In this document: positions 35,754 to 48,608 of the stretch, in pieces
Layout of the letters: each line of letters starts with the position of its first letter
Position numbering within the stretch: position 1 is the stretch's first letter
Origin: Gnetum montanum
Taxonomy: Eukaryota > Streptophyta > Gnetopsida > Gnetales > Gnetaceae
Length of the DNA: 64,000 nucleotides
Direction: 5' to 3'
NCBI GenBank assembly: GCA_015680685.1
Contig: MNCI01004262.1
Span: 897,663-961,662, forward strand
Notes under the pieces: generated by a model
What the model was told of the DNA's origin: nothing
The model's input: only the letters and a program-made list of their open reading frames with translations
Database searches by the model: none
Position numbers and translations under genes: made by a program

Positions 35754-36119
35754 AAAAATAAAAATTATTTTCAAGTTGAATGTACACTTGGGATAACATT
35801 AACTTCCCATAAATCCAAGTCTTTCTCATGAATCCAAATTGCATTTTTAGGTCCCTCATCATTCCAATGCATCAAGTACTCATGCATCTTTTAGCTTCTT
35901 ATGCTTCTAGCTTTCGTTTCTTGTTGTACAATTAGTTTCCTTAATGTCTTTGATGAATTACAATTTTTAATTAATTCTTTGATGATATCAACACTAGATG
36001 CAAGTACTTTGCCATGGAAATGACTCAAATCTAAAACATTGAACACATAAAAAAATGGAAAATGATGGAAGAGATCAAGCTCATAAGCATTGTCATTCAC
36101 CTTAGACTTGATCTTGGAT

Positions 36120-37130
36120 AAGTTTACATCCTTTAACCTCTCCTTGCCCAAATGGAGTCATACATAATCACCAACATTGAATATCATCTTTTTATTTCCC
36201 AATTTCTTAATAGCAACAACTTCTTTTACCTTGCCTACCAGTTTTGTCTTGACTTGCTTATGCAAGTCTTACATGCTTTTTATAAAATTTGAACTTATAT
36301 GAGTATAATCATCAAATTTCCTCAAATCATATACCATCCTAAGAGCATTAGCATAGTTTGTATCAAATGGACTTTTTCCAATGTTATAATGAAAAAAATT
36401 ATTATAACTAAAATTAGCATATGACAAAATAGTTTTGCATCTATTAGGTTAATCCTCATAAAGATACCTCCAAATTTTGAGAAATGAGTTATTTACAACT
36501 TCAATTTGATCATTAGTTTGTGAATGATAGGCATAATTAAATTTGTATTGAACAACTTCCAAAATATTCTTTAAAAATGACTTGTAAATTTAAGATCTCT
36601 ATCACTTATAATATTTAATGGGAGATCATGCAATCTTACAACATTTTTGAAATACAAGTGAGCAACATGAGATGAATCATTGCTTCTCATACAAGAAATA
36701 AAATGAGCCACTTTTGTAAATATATCAATAATAACAAAAATAGAATCATGTCCAACTTATATCATGGGAATTCTACAAATAAAATCCATAGAGACATTTT
36801 CCTATGTAGAATTAGAAATTGGAAAAGGTAAATAATGTTCATCAAGAACCTTACCTTCATTAAATTTTTGTCAAATAAGACACTCTCTAAAAAATTTATT
36901 TGCATCATTTCTCATATTTGGCCAATAGTAGCTCTTCCTCATAAGCTCAAAGGTATTTTTCTTTTCCATGTGTCCAGTGATATTATAATTATGTTGTTTA
37001 TTCAAAATTCTTAACTTGAAATACTACTTTGGCATACATACCTTAACATTCTTGAAGAGCATGCCCTACTATAGATGATAGTATATTTCCCTATTTACAC
37101 TACTAAGCAATGGAGGATTAAGGTTTTTTC
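36120..37130 (-). pseudogene. int: Integrase (element C)
   Basis: The zinc-binding part is near 36990-36870 (GHMEKKNTFELMRKSYYWPN). Core entry follows (SMDFICRIPMI near 36790) with FVIIDIFTKVAHFI. The C-terminal block at 36151-35891 contains NDNAYELDLFHHFPFFYVFNV. A clear DNG-type catalytic triad was not read intact. Fragment F has the same C-terminal block. Confidence 0.8.
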
Positions 37131-37179
37131 AAACCTTTCCAAAGTTAGCATCATGAGAGTACAAAGAAGTCAAGGCCTC

Positions 37180-37482
37180 AAGTCCTTCTACTTGATCATA
37201 TGAGTGATTTATAATATGAAATCTTGAAAGAGCATCCACCACTACATTAATTTTTTCACTTCTATGTTTTAACACAAAGTGGAATTCTTAGAGCTACTCC
37301 ATCCATTTCATATTCTTGGCACTCAATTTATTTTGTGAATTTAAGAATTAAAATTCCTTGTGATTTGTCAATAACAAAAGTTCACTTCTCAACAAATAAT
37401 GCCTCCAATGTTTTATGGCCTGAAGTATAGCATACAATTCTATTTTTTTTATAATATATTTTTACCTTAACTCATTTAATTT
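37180..37482 (-). pseudogene. rnh: RNase H (element C)
   Basis: Reads on the minus strand as YAILQAIKHWRHYLL, then LLLLTNHKEF and, after stops, the ending KINVVVDALSR, which marks the RNase H end in gypsy pol. Several TAG stops. Confidence 0.75.
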
Positions 37483-38657
37483 TTAAAGAAAAAATGCAAT
37501 GGGTATACCTTCTTGGGGTAGCATCCGTCCAATTGTAAGTCCTCTTATATTTACCTTTACTTCAAAAAGCTTGGAAAAATTTGGAATACCCAACATTGAA
37601 GCACTGTAAAGTTTTTCTTTTAAAGCTTGAAATGACTTTTTCTTCTCTTCATCCCATACAAAATTTGAATGATTCTTCAAAAAAGAAAGCATAGGCCATG
37701 TAATAAAACTGAAATTTCTAATAAACCTTCTATAAAAACTAGCCAAACTGAAAAAATATCTTATCTCTTCCATATCTTTAGGTGAAGGCCATTCCTTAAT
37801 TACCTTGATCTTGATTGGTTCTATTTTCACTTGGTCCTTGGAGATAACTTGACGTAAGTAGATAATTTCTTTCTTCATAAAATAGCTTTTCTTAGCATTC
37901 ATTACTAGTTTGGCCTCATGCAACCTAGAGCAAACCAAGATCAAGTGTTGCACATGTTTCTTCTCATTATAACTATAGACAAGGCTATCATCAAAGAAAA
38001 TATATAACATTTCCCAATAAGATCCTTCAAAGCCTCATGAATATTATTGAAGAATTAGTTAGTTCGAAAGGCATGACTAACCATTCATACAAACCATCTA
38101 GTATCTTAAAGGCTAGTTTTCATTCATCTCTTGGTGTAATACAAATTTGATAATGGCCACTCAAGTAAATATTGGAGAAAATTTGAACACTAGCAAGTAC
38201 ATCAAGAATTTCATCCATTCTAGGGATAGGAAACCTATACTTGATAGTGATCCTATTGACAACCCTAGAATCTATGTACATTTTTATCTCATATTTATCT
38301 TTCCTTTGAACAAGTACAACTAACATAAGAAGAAATGGATTCTTAACAAATCCATTAGAGAGTAATTCACTTGCTGTGCAACTTTTCCCTTTGATGTGAA
38401 TTCATGTGGTAAGCTCTTTCATTTGGGATGATAGCTCTAGGCATGAAGTCAATTTGATTTTGAATGAACTTTATTAAGGAAAGCCCTTCAAAATTTTCTT
38501 TAAAGAAATTAGTAAATTCCAATGCTAAATGTTGCATAGTAGAAGAAAGTTCATTTGGAGGTTCCACTTTACTTGTTAAAAGTATATACATGATAACAAA
38601 AGCATGCCTGGCTACTTCATGTGCTTGTAGATATTCTTGCTCACTTAGCATTTTCAT
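37483..38657 (-). pseudogene. pol: Reverse transcriptase (element C)
   Basis: Three open blocks. 38657-38367 is the protease-RT linker (IQNQIDFMPRAIIPN and HMN). 38326-38120 covers fingers and palm (MYIDSRVVNRITIKYRFPIP). 38010-37483 begins with the catalytic box read as IFFDD, normally YxDD, and runs through the thumb (ASFYRRFIRNFS) into the connection. Stops and shifts lie between blocks. RT copies the element RNA into DNA; this copy is inactive. Confidence 0.85.
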
Positions 38658-38729
38658 TGTACTACTACCAAGTCATAGGTATCAAATATTGTACTCTATA
38701 TTCCCTTAATACTAATAAATTTTTTTTTA

Positions 38730-38966
38730 CTACATCAAAATAAGACTTGGTATTAACATTTCAAGGTCTTCCAAAATGACATTGGCATAATCAATTGCAA
38801 AAATGTGATAGTGTACTTTGTCTTTACAGGAATCAATATTGAAAGATAAAATATATCTCTCCTTTACATCATGGAAATGTTCTTTTAAAAGCCAATGAAA
38901 TCTATAGGGCCTAGTGTATGGGAATATCTTCAATCCAAGCTTAGCAAAAAACTTAGAAGAAATCAA
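38730..38966 (-). pseudogene. pro: Aspartic protease C-terminal part (element C)
   Basis: A 78-codon open stretch beginning MISSKFFAKLGLKIFP, followed by a Y-R-F-H-W-L block. This corresponds to the region after the active site in chromovirus-type proteases. The D-[TS]-G active site itself was not found in an intact frame just upstream. Confidence 0.65.
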
Positions 38967-39179
38967 ATTTTATTAGGCACCACCATCAATCAAAATGTGT
39001 ATCGATTTATTACTATCAAGAAAGCTAATCCCAATCCTAAAGGGCATCTTTTTCATTGGATCTTCACTAATATTTATATTTTTCATGAAAGTACAAGACT
39101 TAATATTAGTTACATATTCTATCATAGGAGCATGAGGATTACCTTCATTGTAGGATTCTTCATTCTTTAAGTTTTGGAG

Positions 39180-40260
39180 TTCTTTGCTCTTGGAAATCCT
39201 TTGATTCTTACATTTTCATTGCTTTAAGTTTGGAATCATAGTCTTTTCCATAAACATTATCATTCTTGGAAAAGTCATTAGATTTCTCTTCCTTTTCATT
39301 TTTGTCTTCTTTGGCATTTTCCTTCTCCTTGGTTTCCTTCTCACTATTAGAAGCTTTAGAGTTCTTATTCTTAGACTATTTGGGATTTTATTGAAGTTTG
39401 TTCTTAGCTTTAAGAGCTAAGTCAAAGATCTCATCCAATGTTTGGGGCTCATAGAATGTTAGATCTTGTTGGTAGTTTCATTTTAATCCTCCTTGGAAAT
39501 TGGATGCTTGTTCATGCTCATTTTAAGGAACTTTTTCTTGCTAGAAGGATTTTCAAAAACCCATGTAGAAGTCTTTAAAACTATATTACATTGCCTAACA
39601 TATTTTAATTTTTGATATGCTCTTGAAAATGATGGATCTTCTTAATTTTTTTTTGAGTATGAACTCCATCAAGGACAAATATTTGAAAGGAGCTTCATTA
39701 CTTACAAGGTAAGCATGAATTTCTTTCTCCCAACAAGGTTTTGTCATATGCTTAAGTTTGGTCTCATTATATGACACTTTTTGATGGTCTTCTCTATTTT
39801 CAAGCTCAAAGTAGTTGTTCAAAATATTTAGCTAAGAAAGAAAATATTTACTAGTCTTCATCCTCTTGAAAGACTTAACTTCCACATAAGACATTCTAGA
39901 GACATGCCCAAAATCATTTGTAAAAGTGATCTCCACTTTTTCCTTTGGGTTTTCTTAAGGTCTTGAAGTAGATCCATTATTCCTTCCTCTTAAAAATCTA
40001 GGCCTATGAGATCCTTGACTAAACAATTAAAGAATGAGGAATTTCATCATATTTCTCATATTTTCCAATAGGAATATCATCTTTAAGGTCTAGAATGGAT
40101 GGTTTCCTTGTTGAATAAGCCCTTCATAAAGAAAATTTCGAGTTGAAATATTGCCAAGGTATCCTTGATGATGAAGGCTAATTTTTCTTTTCCTTTAGCT
40201 TTTCCATTCTATCTATAAGAATCTTAAGTACATCACTTAAGTACTCAAAATAGGATTCAC
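39180..40260 (-). pseudogene. gag: Degenerate gag (element C)
   Basis: The clearest block is 39822-39595 (YFELENREDHQKVSYNETKLK..), matching the start of the capsid domain in plant chromovirus-like gag. Upstream and downstream are lysine/glutamate-rich pieces in several frames. No zinc knuckle could be recognised. Broken by stops. Confidence 0.65.
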
Positions 40261-40495
40261 ATAGTTCCCACAAATCCTAAATAAACAAGGTTAATGGTTA
40301 TACTAAACAACAAGAATTTTCAATACCTAATTCAATTGATCCCTCAAAATAACCAAAAGAAGACTAATTAGATCCTACTTGAGCATGGAAAATAACATTA
40401 ATATAATTACAAATCAAAATGAGATTGGAGATAAGCAAGTTCTTGTGAGTTGTTGTAGAGGATTCCTCTTCTTAATTTAATTTCCTTTCAAAGTT

Positions 40496-40507
40496 CTTTG
40501 ATACTAA
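40496..40507 (-). other. Primer binding site, initiator-Met type (degenerate)
   Basis: Minus strand TTAGTATCAAAG against the usual TGGTATCAGAGC, directly after the LTR. Confidence 0.65.
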
Positions 40508-41296
40508 TCTAGTAAGGACCTAGCTTCAATAACCAAAAATTAAGGACAAACCCTTTGAAATTACATACATAATTAGAAACAAAAAAGAAACAATTCTTTT
40601 TTACTAGAAAATAAAAGAAAAATTTAAATGCCAGAAGCAAATGCCAAGGATAAACTAGTGCTTAAGAACCAATGCAAAACACTCATATACAAAGTGTTTA
40701 CAACAATGGATGCTTAAATGAAGCTCAATATTACTCTCTTCCTATCCTCATTCTTAGACTCTCAACTCATACCTCTCTCTCCTGAATCTCAATCTTGACT
40801 AAATGGAGGTTTAAGAGTTCTATTTGTAGTTTTTCACCATAGCTTTTTATCTTCATTATCATTCAAAATTATATCTAAAAATATCTCATGGTTAGATAAG
40901 ATTTCTTTGAGTGAGAGAAGATATCTTTTCCAAATGCAAATAAGTCATAGAGAATATGTCTTACCTAAGAATTGGTTTAGTACAAAAGGCATCTTGAGAT
41001 TTTTGTAAGACTTATTTTAGCTTGGTAAGACATCCAACCATGGGATAAGACATCTTATTGGCATGGTATAATGTATTATGTTAGCATGTGGTGTCTTTTG
41101 GGTTAGCATGAATGATCCCAAAATGCTTATCTTGAAGCTTGAACTATCTAAATAAGCTCCCATTAGTCTTGGAATCTCTCAAACATCTGTGAAGCTAGAA
41201 ATGAAAACAAACACAACCAAAACACATATACAAAATACTAAACATACAAATATCATCCATTAAGGATGACACATGGATTGGGTAATGTACTTATCA
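40508..41296 (-). repeat. 5' LTR of element C
   Basis: 789 bases, diverged from the other LTR by many substitutions and small gaps, so the insertion is old. It ends in TTATCA at 41296. Confidence 0.8.
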
Positions 41297-41702
41297 TGTT
41301 TGATAATATCAATAGTGGACCACTAGGTACACCTAGTAGTCGATACTTGGTAACTTAGTAACATTAGTGTATGTTTAAGAGGTGTATGACAAGTTAGGAA
41401 TAGATGCTCCATGAATAGGATAGATTAGAGTTACATCTTTTTACATACACTAGAAATATATAATTTTATGATTTTAATAATATTCTAGTTAGAGCCATAT
41501 TAACATCATCATCATATATCTTAATCATCCTAAACAACACGAAGTAACCTACAAAAGTGTGATTGTGAAGACAATGATCAATGATCTATCACCTAGCCAT
41601 CTAAATATCCATACTAGAATTGTTTCATGTAATTTGACTAGGTTGCACATAAATGCTTGTGATTTGCATGGTTAAACATAGGATCTACTTTTCCATTCAT
41701 CA
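41297..41702 (+). repeat. Right part of the 5' LTR of element D
   Basis: Continues the LTR cut at 34897 and ends TTCATTCATCA before the primer site. Matches the 5' LTR of E (GGTAAC..TAGTGTAT block). Confidence 0.6.
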
Positions 41703-41723
41703 TTGGTGTTGTTACTAGGAAGC
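41703..41723 (+). other. Primer binding site of element D (tRNA-Asp type, degenerate)
   Basis: TTGGTGTTGTTACTAGGAAG against the tRNA-Asp complement TTGGCGCCGTTGCCGGGGA. Several transitions, all in CpG or CpA context. Confidence 0.6.
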
Positions 41724-41859
41724 TTGGTGGTAGCGGTTTAGGTATAATTATTTAAGAATCATTGTTAGAAAATAAAATGATTTATTACTTAGAAATAATA
41801 ATATTTTATTCAATAAATACTTATTAATGATAAAATATATTCTTTTTGTAGAGTAGATT

Positions 41860-43410
41860 TTCCACTTTCCAATGGCTTCGAAGGCAGTGTGATAGAACTA
41901 TTAAGAACTGAGATGAAGTACCATAACAAATGAAAGTGGTCTACCAACATCCACATTTTACTTTCATTGTTCACCAAGATGAATAACTATAATGGAGGAT
42001 CCTAGAAGGAAATATTATGTTATAATATAATAATATCATTTCATTGATATTCATGATAGCATTAATGAAGATAGAACATTATTGATGAGATGTTTAGGCC
42101 TTACTAGTCCACCAAGTCTCAACTATGGAAAGATTATTTTATGAGGGCTTGCCATGAAGCCACCAAGAGAAAGGGGACTACCATTCCACTAACATAATAG
42201 TTAGAAAAATAAGATATTGATTATTAATATGGTCAATATCATCATGAAAATACTTCATCCATTAGGGCAGATGACATGAAAAAATCATGGCTATGTTCAA
42301 TCTTGACAAGAAATCAATGTAAGGAGAGAATGAGGTCCAATATAAGGGGGACCTCAAGGCCAAGGTATTACAAGAAGCCATTGAGAGAACATCAAAGTGA
42401 TCATGAAATGAGAGAAAATTGGTGTAACTATCTTAGTTTTTCATCTTTGTTTTCTTCATCCTTATCATCAAGCTATAATGAGGGTGAGTGTGACCATAGG
42501 AGAAGGGGTAATGATTGTAGATCTGGTGAAGATGATAAAAGAAACCATCATAGGGATGGTAGAAGAAAAGATAGATCTAAGAAAGAAGCTAGGCATCAAC
42601 ATGAGTGAAGGCATAAAGGTAATGTCAAACAAAACATGGTTATGACAATGATCATGAGGAGCATGATTGTGATGAATCGTTACTTATTACTATTAGTATG
42701 ATTAACATAAAGGAGGTAGTTTATATTACTACTAAATACTATTCCTAAGTTTGAGAAAGACTTTTATGTGAATCCACAACATTATTTTCAAGTTTTCAAT
42801 GATGGATATAATTTGTAGAACATATAGAATAAATAGCAAAAGATTTATATGAATCATCATCAAAGAAGTTAAAAATTTGTACTAGTCCTTAGATCTAGAA
42901 TCCATTAGAAGGTGAAGTATGATGTTGAAGCTATTCAAAAATAAGTATCAAATGTGCTTCCAAGTCTTTAACCTGAGGAAAAAATCCAAGTATGGAAACA
43001 AGATAATCATGAATCACTTAATGTAGCCTTGGGTAAGTATTATTCTCTACTTCCTAGATTCCTAGTCCATCGCTTCATTCAAAGGAAACAACCACACCGT
43101 ATCATAGATGGAATTAGAAAAAAAATAATAAGAGAAATTCTTAGGATCTACACCCAAAAAAGAATATCAAAAATGAATGTTTGTAGTATTTAAAGATTAA
43201 TTGATTAAGTGGAAAAGGAGGAAGGTGAACTCAAGAAGAAAGACTATGTAGAGGATTATCATAAGAACTCATCTATTTGCAAAAAGAAGGTTGATCTCTA
43301 TGAGCTAGATGAGAATTTATATGGATGTTGGTTATCAAAAGCTAGCACCAAGTTGTGTGGCCTATTGGAGATGGGATTCTTAGAGATGTTTGGTATATGA
43401 CCCCCACTAG
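41860..43410 (+). pseudogene. gag: Athila-like gag (element D)
   Basis: Same order as element E. The open stretch 42276-42608 is rich in R, H, D and K (RRRGNDCRSGEDDKRNHHRD). It is followed by the capsid-like region at 42740-43110 and the KEEGEL block at 43213. Unlike E there is no tandem duplication here. Many stops. Confidence 0.7.
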
Positions 43411-44149
43411 AATGCATTACGGTAGCTCTCATTATCTGCTTCATCATATATGAGAGGATGATCCATGACTCATTGTTCATTTTTGTTTGATGTCTTTAAA
43501 ATATTATAGGTGAATCTTAGATGATGCCTCTAATACTAGTAGTTTGATTTGAGATAAATAATAAATCCATATGCATGGTAGTTTGGCATTTGGAAATTTG
43601 GACAAGTACTCATAATAAATTTTAACAGATTAAAACTAAGTGTAGTACATGATAGCCTCATTGTTTGCAAGTTGATGGATGAATTAGGAAATTTGGTTTG
43701 GTTAGATTTGTTTAATATTTGGATTGATGTTGCTATATGTTCTTGGATATTAGGAATATTTATGCACACTAACATGTTTTGTAGGTGGAGCAAGGGGACC
43801 TCTTTGTGGCTCTACTAATTTTGGATATCATATTTATGTTATTTCTAGCTTAGTCATTTATCTTTAGCCTATATGTATATGACATTTGGTAGGTATGTTT
43901 CAGATGCTTTCATCTTTTATGATTCATATTTTTGGATTTATAAATTTATGAATGGATGAATATATTTTAGAATTGTAGGATATTCATAAGTACTTTTGGA
44001 TTTTTAGATTTTTAATATTATGTCCTCTTTCATTGAATTTAAGTTCCAATTATTTAGGCATATTTGTTAATTATGTTTTTTTTTCTAGTATAGTTTTTTC
44101 TTTCTTATGTTGGTTATGAATTCATTATAACTTTCCTTTCACTTTATTT
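43411..44149 (+). other. Between gag and integrase of D, nothing recognised
   Basis: AT-rich, no protease or RT motif seen. Probably deleted or too decayed. Confidence 0.45.
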
Positions 44150-45360
44150 TAGTTTGCTTTGATTTTTAATTTTTCTTACCATGAAAAATCATTCATTAGG
44201 GGTCATATACCCAATGTAATGCTTTCCAATCTAAGGCTAGGAATGAGAATGTTATATAACCTCTATAAAATATGCATATATGTCTTGGTGCAATGGTATG
44301 TTCTAGAAGAAAATCAATCCAAAATTTTCCAAGATGCTCATAAGAAACTTATAGAAACTACTATGCAAGGATCAGAACAAGCATTAAAATCCTCATGATA
44401 GGATTATTTTAGCCCACAATCTTTAGGGATGTCCATTTATTTGCCAACTCATGTGAAGAGTACCAACATGATCATGGGATGACTACAAGGCTTGAGGGTC
44501 CTCAATATTGAATCCAACCATTGGAACCATTTAACTTATGGGGAATTGCTTTCATAGGTTCAATCATATCCATGTCTAGTAGGAAGTCCTACATCATGAT
44601 TTCTATAGTCTAGTAGGAAGTCCTACTCTAGTTTTAATGGATTGTATAGTAGCAACAAAAACTAGGTTTTTTCAATAATAGGTGGTAAATAGGTTTAGTA
44701 TACCTAAGACACTTATTTTTAATAATGTTACTTTCTTTATAAATTCTACTTTTAAGAAAATGATGAGATTCTTAGGGATAAAATACAAACTCATTACATT
44801 CTAGCACCTTGAAGCCAATGATCAAGCCAATGTAACCAATAGAAAGATTACATGAATCCTAAATAGCATAATTAGCATGTATACAAGGAATTGGAGCAAA
44901 ATATTCAATGATGTATTATGGGCCTATTTCTCCACTAACAAATTTCTATAGGCTACTTGCTCCCCTTACAAATTACTGTATGATAAGCTATTGAAACTTC
45001 CTATTCAAACCAAGCTATGTACATTTAGCATAACTTATGAGATTGATCTTAACTTAAGCCTAGCACAAAAAGAATGAATTATGTCTCTCATTGTACTAGA
45101 AAATAATAGGAAATTCATACTCATGAAGAATGAAGTGCATAAAGCTTACATCAAATAATAACATGACTATAAGATTAGACGAGTGGAATTTCAACTTGGA
45201 GATAAGGTTCTTTACTAGAACCTCACTCATGTATCTTAATGTACTAAATTTTAAACATTGTGAGAAGGAACTTATATTTTACATTTTATCTTCAAATTTG
45301 TCACCATGTAAATATAACATTCTGATTACTACTAAAAGTTGATTTTAGTTAACATGAAAT
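44150..45360 (+). pseudogene. int: Integrase (element D)
   Basis: Plus strand, broken frames. Zinc-binding remains are followed by LEPFNLWGIAFIGS (44523-44565), in which the family's catalytic D is replaced by A. Then RFSIPKTLIFNN, corresponding to the D-N-G box with D replaced by N, LWAYFSTNKF and SPYKLLY (44920-44990), and the C-terminal RVEFQLGDKVLY (45175-45215). Inactive. Confidence 0.75.
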
Positions 45361-45499
45361 GGGTAAAATCATTTAAGGACTCATGGGTAGTCATTCACTC
45401 AACAAAATATCTCTATTGCTACTTAAGCCCATTCCATTTTTCATATCTATGTCTTTAGAGTAGGTTTACTCCAATTAATATAACCTTTGATCCCCACTA

Positions 45500-46386
45500 A
45501 ATCCAAATGTTATGAAAGATAATTTAATATGCTAGAAAACAAAAAAGCTAGCTATCTTCACTTATTAAAAGAGATTACAATAAAGTCTCACAACCCATAA
45601 ACCATCCAAACATACTCAAACTATGTTGTAGAGCATTAGACTTTTCAATCACATAATGGTTGTTCTCAATGTAAGATACAACCATAAGAGAATCTTTCCC
45701 ATAATGCAAGATGAGATTTCAACTCACATGTAAGAATAGATGAACACATAGGAAAAAACACATATAATTAACCATGGAGCTACAACACATACTCACTTAA
45801 TATGCTCTCTTATTAACTCTGCAAAATCTCATCAACTCACCTCTCATGAGCTCTCTTCATGATATCTCATGAAGAATCACACTAATATTTATTGTAATTA
45901 GAAGAATAGACATTTAAAAACCTTTCCTAATCTCAAATTTAGGATCTTAGGTTTTTTCCATTTTTTTCTTCATTTTTTCAACTATTTTTTGATTTGGAAT
46001 GGTAATTTTAGAAGTTTTCCCCTCTCATTTGGGTCATCTCTAGCATTCAGAAAGCATCTTGTTGTTAATCCTAGCTTGTAGATAGGATGTTTCACCTAGG
46101 TGTGAGATGTATCCAATGTAGTTGAGATGTCTCACCCCATGTGTATTATTTCTCACTTGGAACAACTTTCAACCTCTAGGATGTCTCAACTAAGGATTGA
46201 GATGTCTCACCTAAGACTTCTTTTGCATGGTTAAGATGTCTCTCTTGAACTTGGGATGTCTCATGTACAGTTACTATACTTAGCCTAGATGTCTATATGA
46301 TCTCTAAGATGTCTCTCTAGTCTTTAAAAACTTTCAAAAATCATCTCTATGATAGAGAAAAGGAAACTAAAAGAGGTATCCCTACA
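45500..46386 (-). repeat. 3' LTR of fragment F (minus)
   Basis: An LTR-like region with TCTCACCTAAG and GATGTCTC repeats (46080-46320: AGATGTCTCACC recurs). The right edge is near 46386, where a pyrimidine tract (CTCTCACACCCTT) corresponds to the polypurine tract of element C. The left edge is uncertain. Confidence 0.5.
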
Positions 46387-47400
46387 CTAGCTCTCACACC
46401 CTTCAAAAAGTGAACTCATATGAGGGATAGACATAATTCCCTACTCACAAAGTTTGATCTCATGGACCCATACAACATCATCAATGGATTAATCATTCTA
46501 ATGAATCAAGTACTTATGCCTATTTAATTTACTAGAATTCAAAGCTTTTTTTCACTTGAGTATGATTGCCTTCCTCTCCATTGAAGGCTTGGACTACTCA
46601 ATAGCCGTCTTCAACTTGTTGATGCTGCCTTGTATGTTTCCTCAATAACTAGTCCATGGAAATGCACAAAATATAAAACATTAAATACAAAATACATACT
46701 GACATCATTGGATAAGTCAATCTCAAAAGCATTAATTTGGAATGGCTTCATCTTCTTAGTTTTTAACTTGGAGAACTTGACACCTCTTAATCTCTTCTTC
46801 TTCAAGTGCACTAAAACCAAGTTATCAATAGAAAAATTTGGCTTCTATTTTTCCTCATTCCTCTTGAGGACACTCTTTTTAGCATTCTTCTCTAGATTTG
46901 ATTTCACTTATGCATGAAGATCCCTCAACTTTTGCACAAAATCAACACTAAGTTAAACTTCATCCTCAAAGCTCTTCAAATTATTCGCCATCTTAGGATA
47001 GAAATCATAATTCATCTCAAATGGGCTATTAAAGAATTATTATAAGTAAATTTAGCATAAGACAACAAATTTTTCAATTGATTGGATTTTCCATCACATA
47101 AGCACCTTAATATGTTCAACAAGGATTTATTTACTACCTCTATTTGACCATCAGATTATGAATGATATGCACTAGAGAAATGCAAGTTTATCCCTAAAAT
47201 TTTATAAAGGGATTTCCAAAATTAACTAGTGAATTTGGAGTCTTTGTTACTAATAATGAAACTTCACAACATGTTGGAAAAATAAATTTGCCACATGAGA
47301 AGTATAACTTATCTTTTTTTATGAAATGAAATGTGGCATCTTAAAGAACCTATTTATCACCACAAAATTTTCATCGTTTCCACTTTTGATCTTTGGAATA
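46387..47400 (-). pseudogene. int: Integrase fragment (F)
   Basis: 46820-46611 matches the integrase C-terminal block of element C (LKKKRLRGVKFSKLK.., NAFEIDLS, YFVFNVL). 47400-47290 reads ENFVVINRFFKM, the core strand before the second catalytic residue. The upstream pol is absent or unrecognisable. Confidence 0.7.
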
Positions 47401-47764
47401 CTGTAATGATGAAAAAAATTGATGCCAGAAAATCAAAAGAATTTGTGTGTATAGTTTTAATCCTAGGATTGACAAGCCTTAGAAGGATTTTGTGTATCTT
47501 ATATGGTCTTGTCAAACACCTAAGGACTTAAAAAATTTGCTACCATATGTGATAAATGTAAACGAGTGAAAATGTATGAAACAATGATTCAATGGTGATT
47601 TCAAGAATAGATTTCAGATAAATATGAAATGATGTGGCCAAAAAAAAGAGCTACAAACTTTATATTTAATACTATAAAAAATATTATTCAAAATTAAGGT
47701 TTAGAGAGTATAGATTGTTTGCTTTAAAAGCCTATGAATACAAGAAATATCTTTTAATAACTAG
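47401..47764. other. Short stretch, nothing firm
   Basis: A plus-strand patch near 47550 reads CDKCKRVKMYE, which could be an integrase zinc-binding remnant of another element; too short to call. Confidence 0.3.
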
Positions 47765-48553
47765 TGTAGGACACATGATGTGTTCTACACTTGGATATGC
47801 CCTTGTCTCTTGATCAATCTACACTACAATTGATGCTATGATAGGGTTTGCTGCTTTTAGTGATCAATGTTGAAAAATACTATAAAAGGATATGAAAATA
47901 TGTAACAATATTTTCTCCATTGCTGAAAATATCTTTATTGCTTTTGTTTCTACCAACTAATCTCTTTGCAAATAAGATTTGAAAATAGTATTGAAAATTG
48001 ACCTAAGTAGACCTCCAATTTGTATTTTTTTTGTTAGCTACATTTCCACATTATTTATATACTATCACATAGCATATTTGGGTCATTCTCATGGTAAAAG
48101 CTTGTAGTGTATAGGCCACCAACATTTTTGACTAATTTTCCTTGGAATACCAGTGTTTTGGCCATTTTCATGGCTCAAAACTATAGTGTATGAGCCACCA
48201 TTGTTTTTGACCAATTTCCCTTGAAATGCTAGTATTTTTGTCCATTTTCATGGCCCAAAACTACAATGTATGAGCCACTAGAATTTTTGACTTTTGGTGT
48301 CAAACTTGATAGTTCTTTTAGCTTTTTATCTCCTATACATTGGAATAATAAAATTCATAGCCTATGGACTATAAATTTTACTTTACATGTTTTAAAAGGA
48401 TCTATAATTTGGCTAAAACAAGGCCATAAGGTAGCATTTTTTATGAAAAAACAAAGCCATTGCTTTTGCTCTTGAATTTAATCAAAACTAAAATTAAAAT
48501 CTAACTACTAGGCTTCTCTTTTTTGCAACCTGAATTTTCTTTGATGTGTTTCA
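47765..48553 (-). repeat. LTR of element I (minus)
   Basis: Starts TGTAGGACAC and ends GTTTCA at 48553, beside a polypurine tract like that of the 23-kb element. Contains an 83-bp tandem repeat (48078-48300). Confidence 0.55.
48078..48300. repeat. Tandem repeat of about 83 bp, three copies
   Basis: Phrases ATTTTCATGGCCCAAAACTA, GTATGAGCCAC and TTTTTGACCAATTTCCCTTG occur three times in order at a spacing of about 83 bases. Confidence 0.8.
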
Positions 48554-48608
48554 TTGGTCCCTCTTTGTTGATATTTTGAGAATTTACCTAAAACACATCA
48601 ACAAAGAG
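48554..48608. other. Polypurine tract with hairpin (element I)
   Basis: Minus strand AACAAAGAGGGACCAA precedes the LTR start TGAAAC. The 12-base arms CTCTTTGTTGAT (48561-48572) and ATCAACAAAGAG (48597-48608) are perfect reverse complements. Confidence 0.75.

Larger units (their letters stand above)
34898..41296 (-). mobile_element. Complete chromovirus-like gypsy element C, minus strand
   Basis: A 6.4 kb element with two LTRs (34898-35739 and 40508-41296), an initiator-Met-type primer site (40507-40496), and on the minus strand gag, protease, RT, RNase H and integrase in the usual order, then a polypurine tract (AAAGGTGGAAGAGA, 35753-35740). Clear 5-base target duplications were not found, so the termini may be off by a few bases. 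All genes carry stops and shifts. It is inserted in the 5' LTR of element D. The RT wording (I-D-S-R-V-V-N-R-I-T-I-K-Y) and protease wording are of the chromovirus kind; lineage not resolved. Confidence 0.85.
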
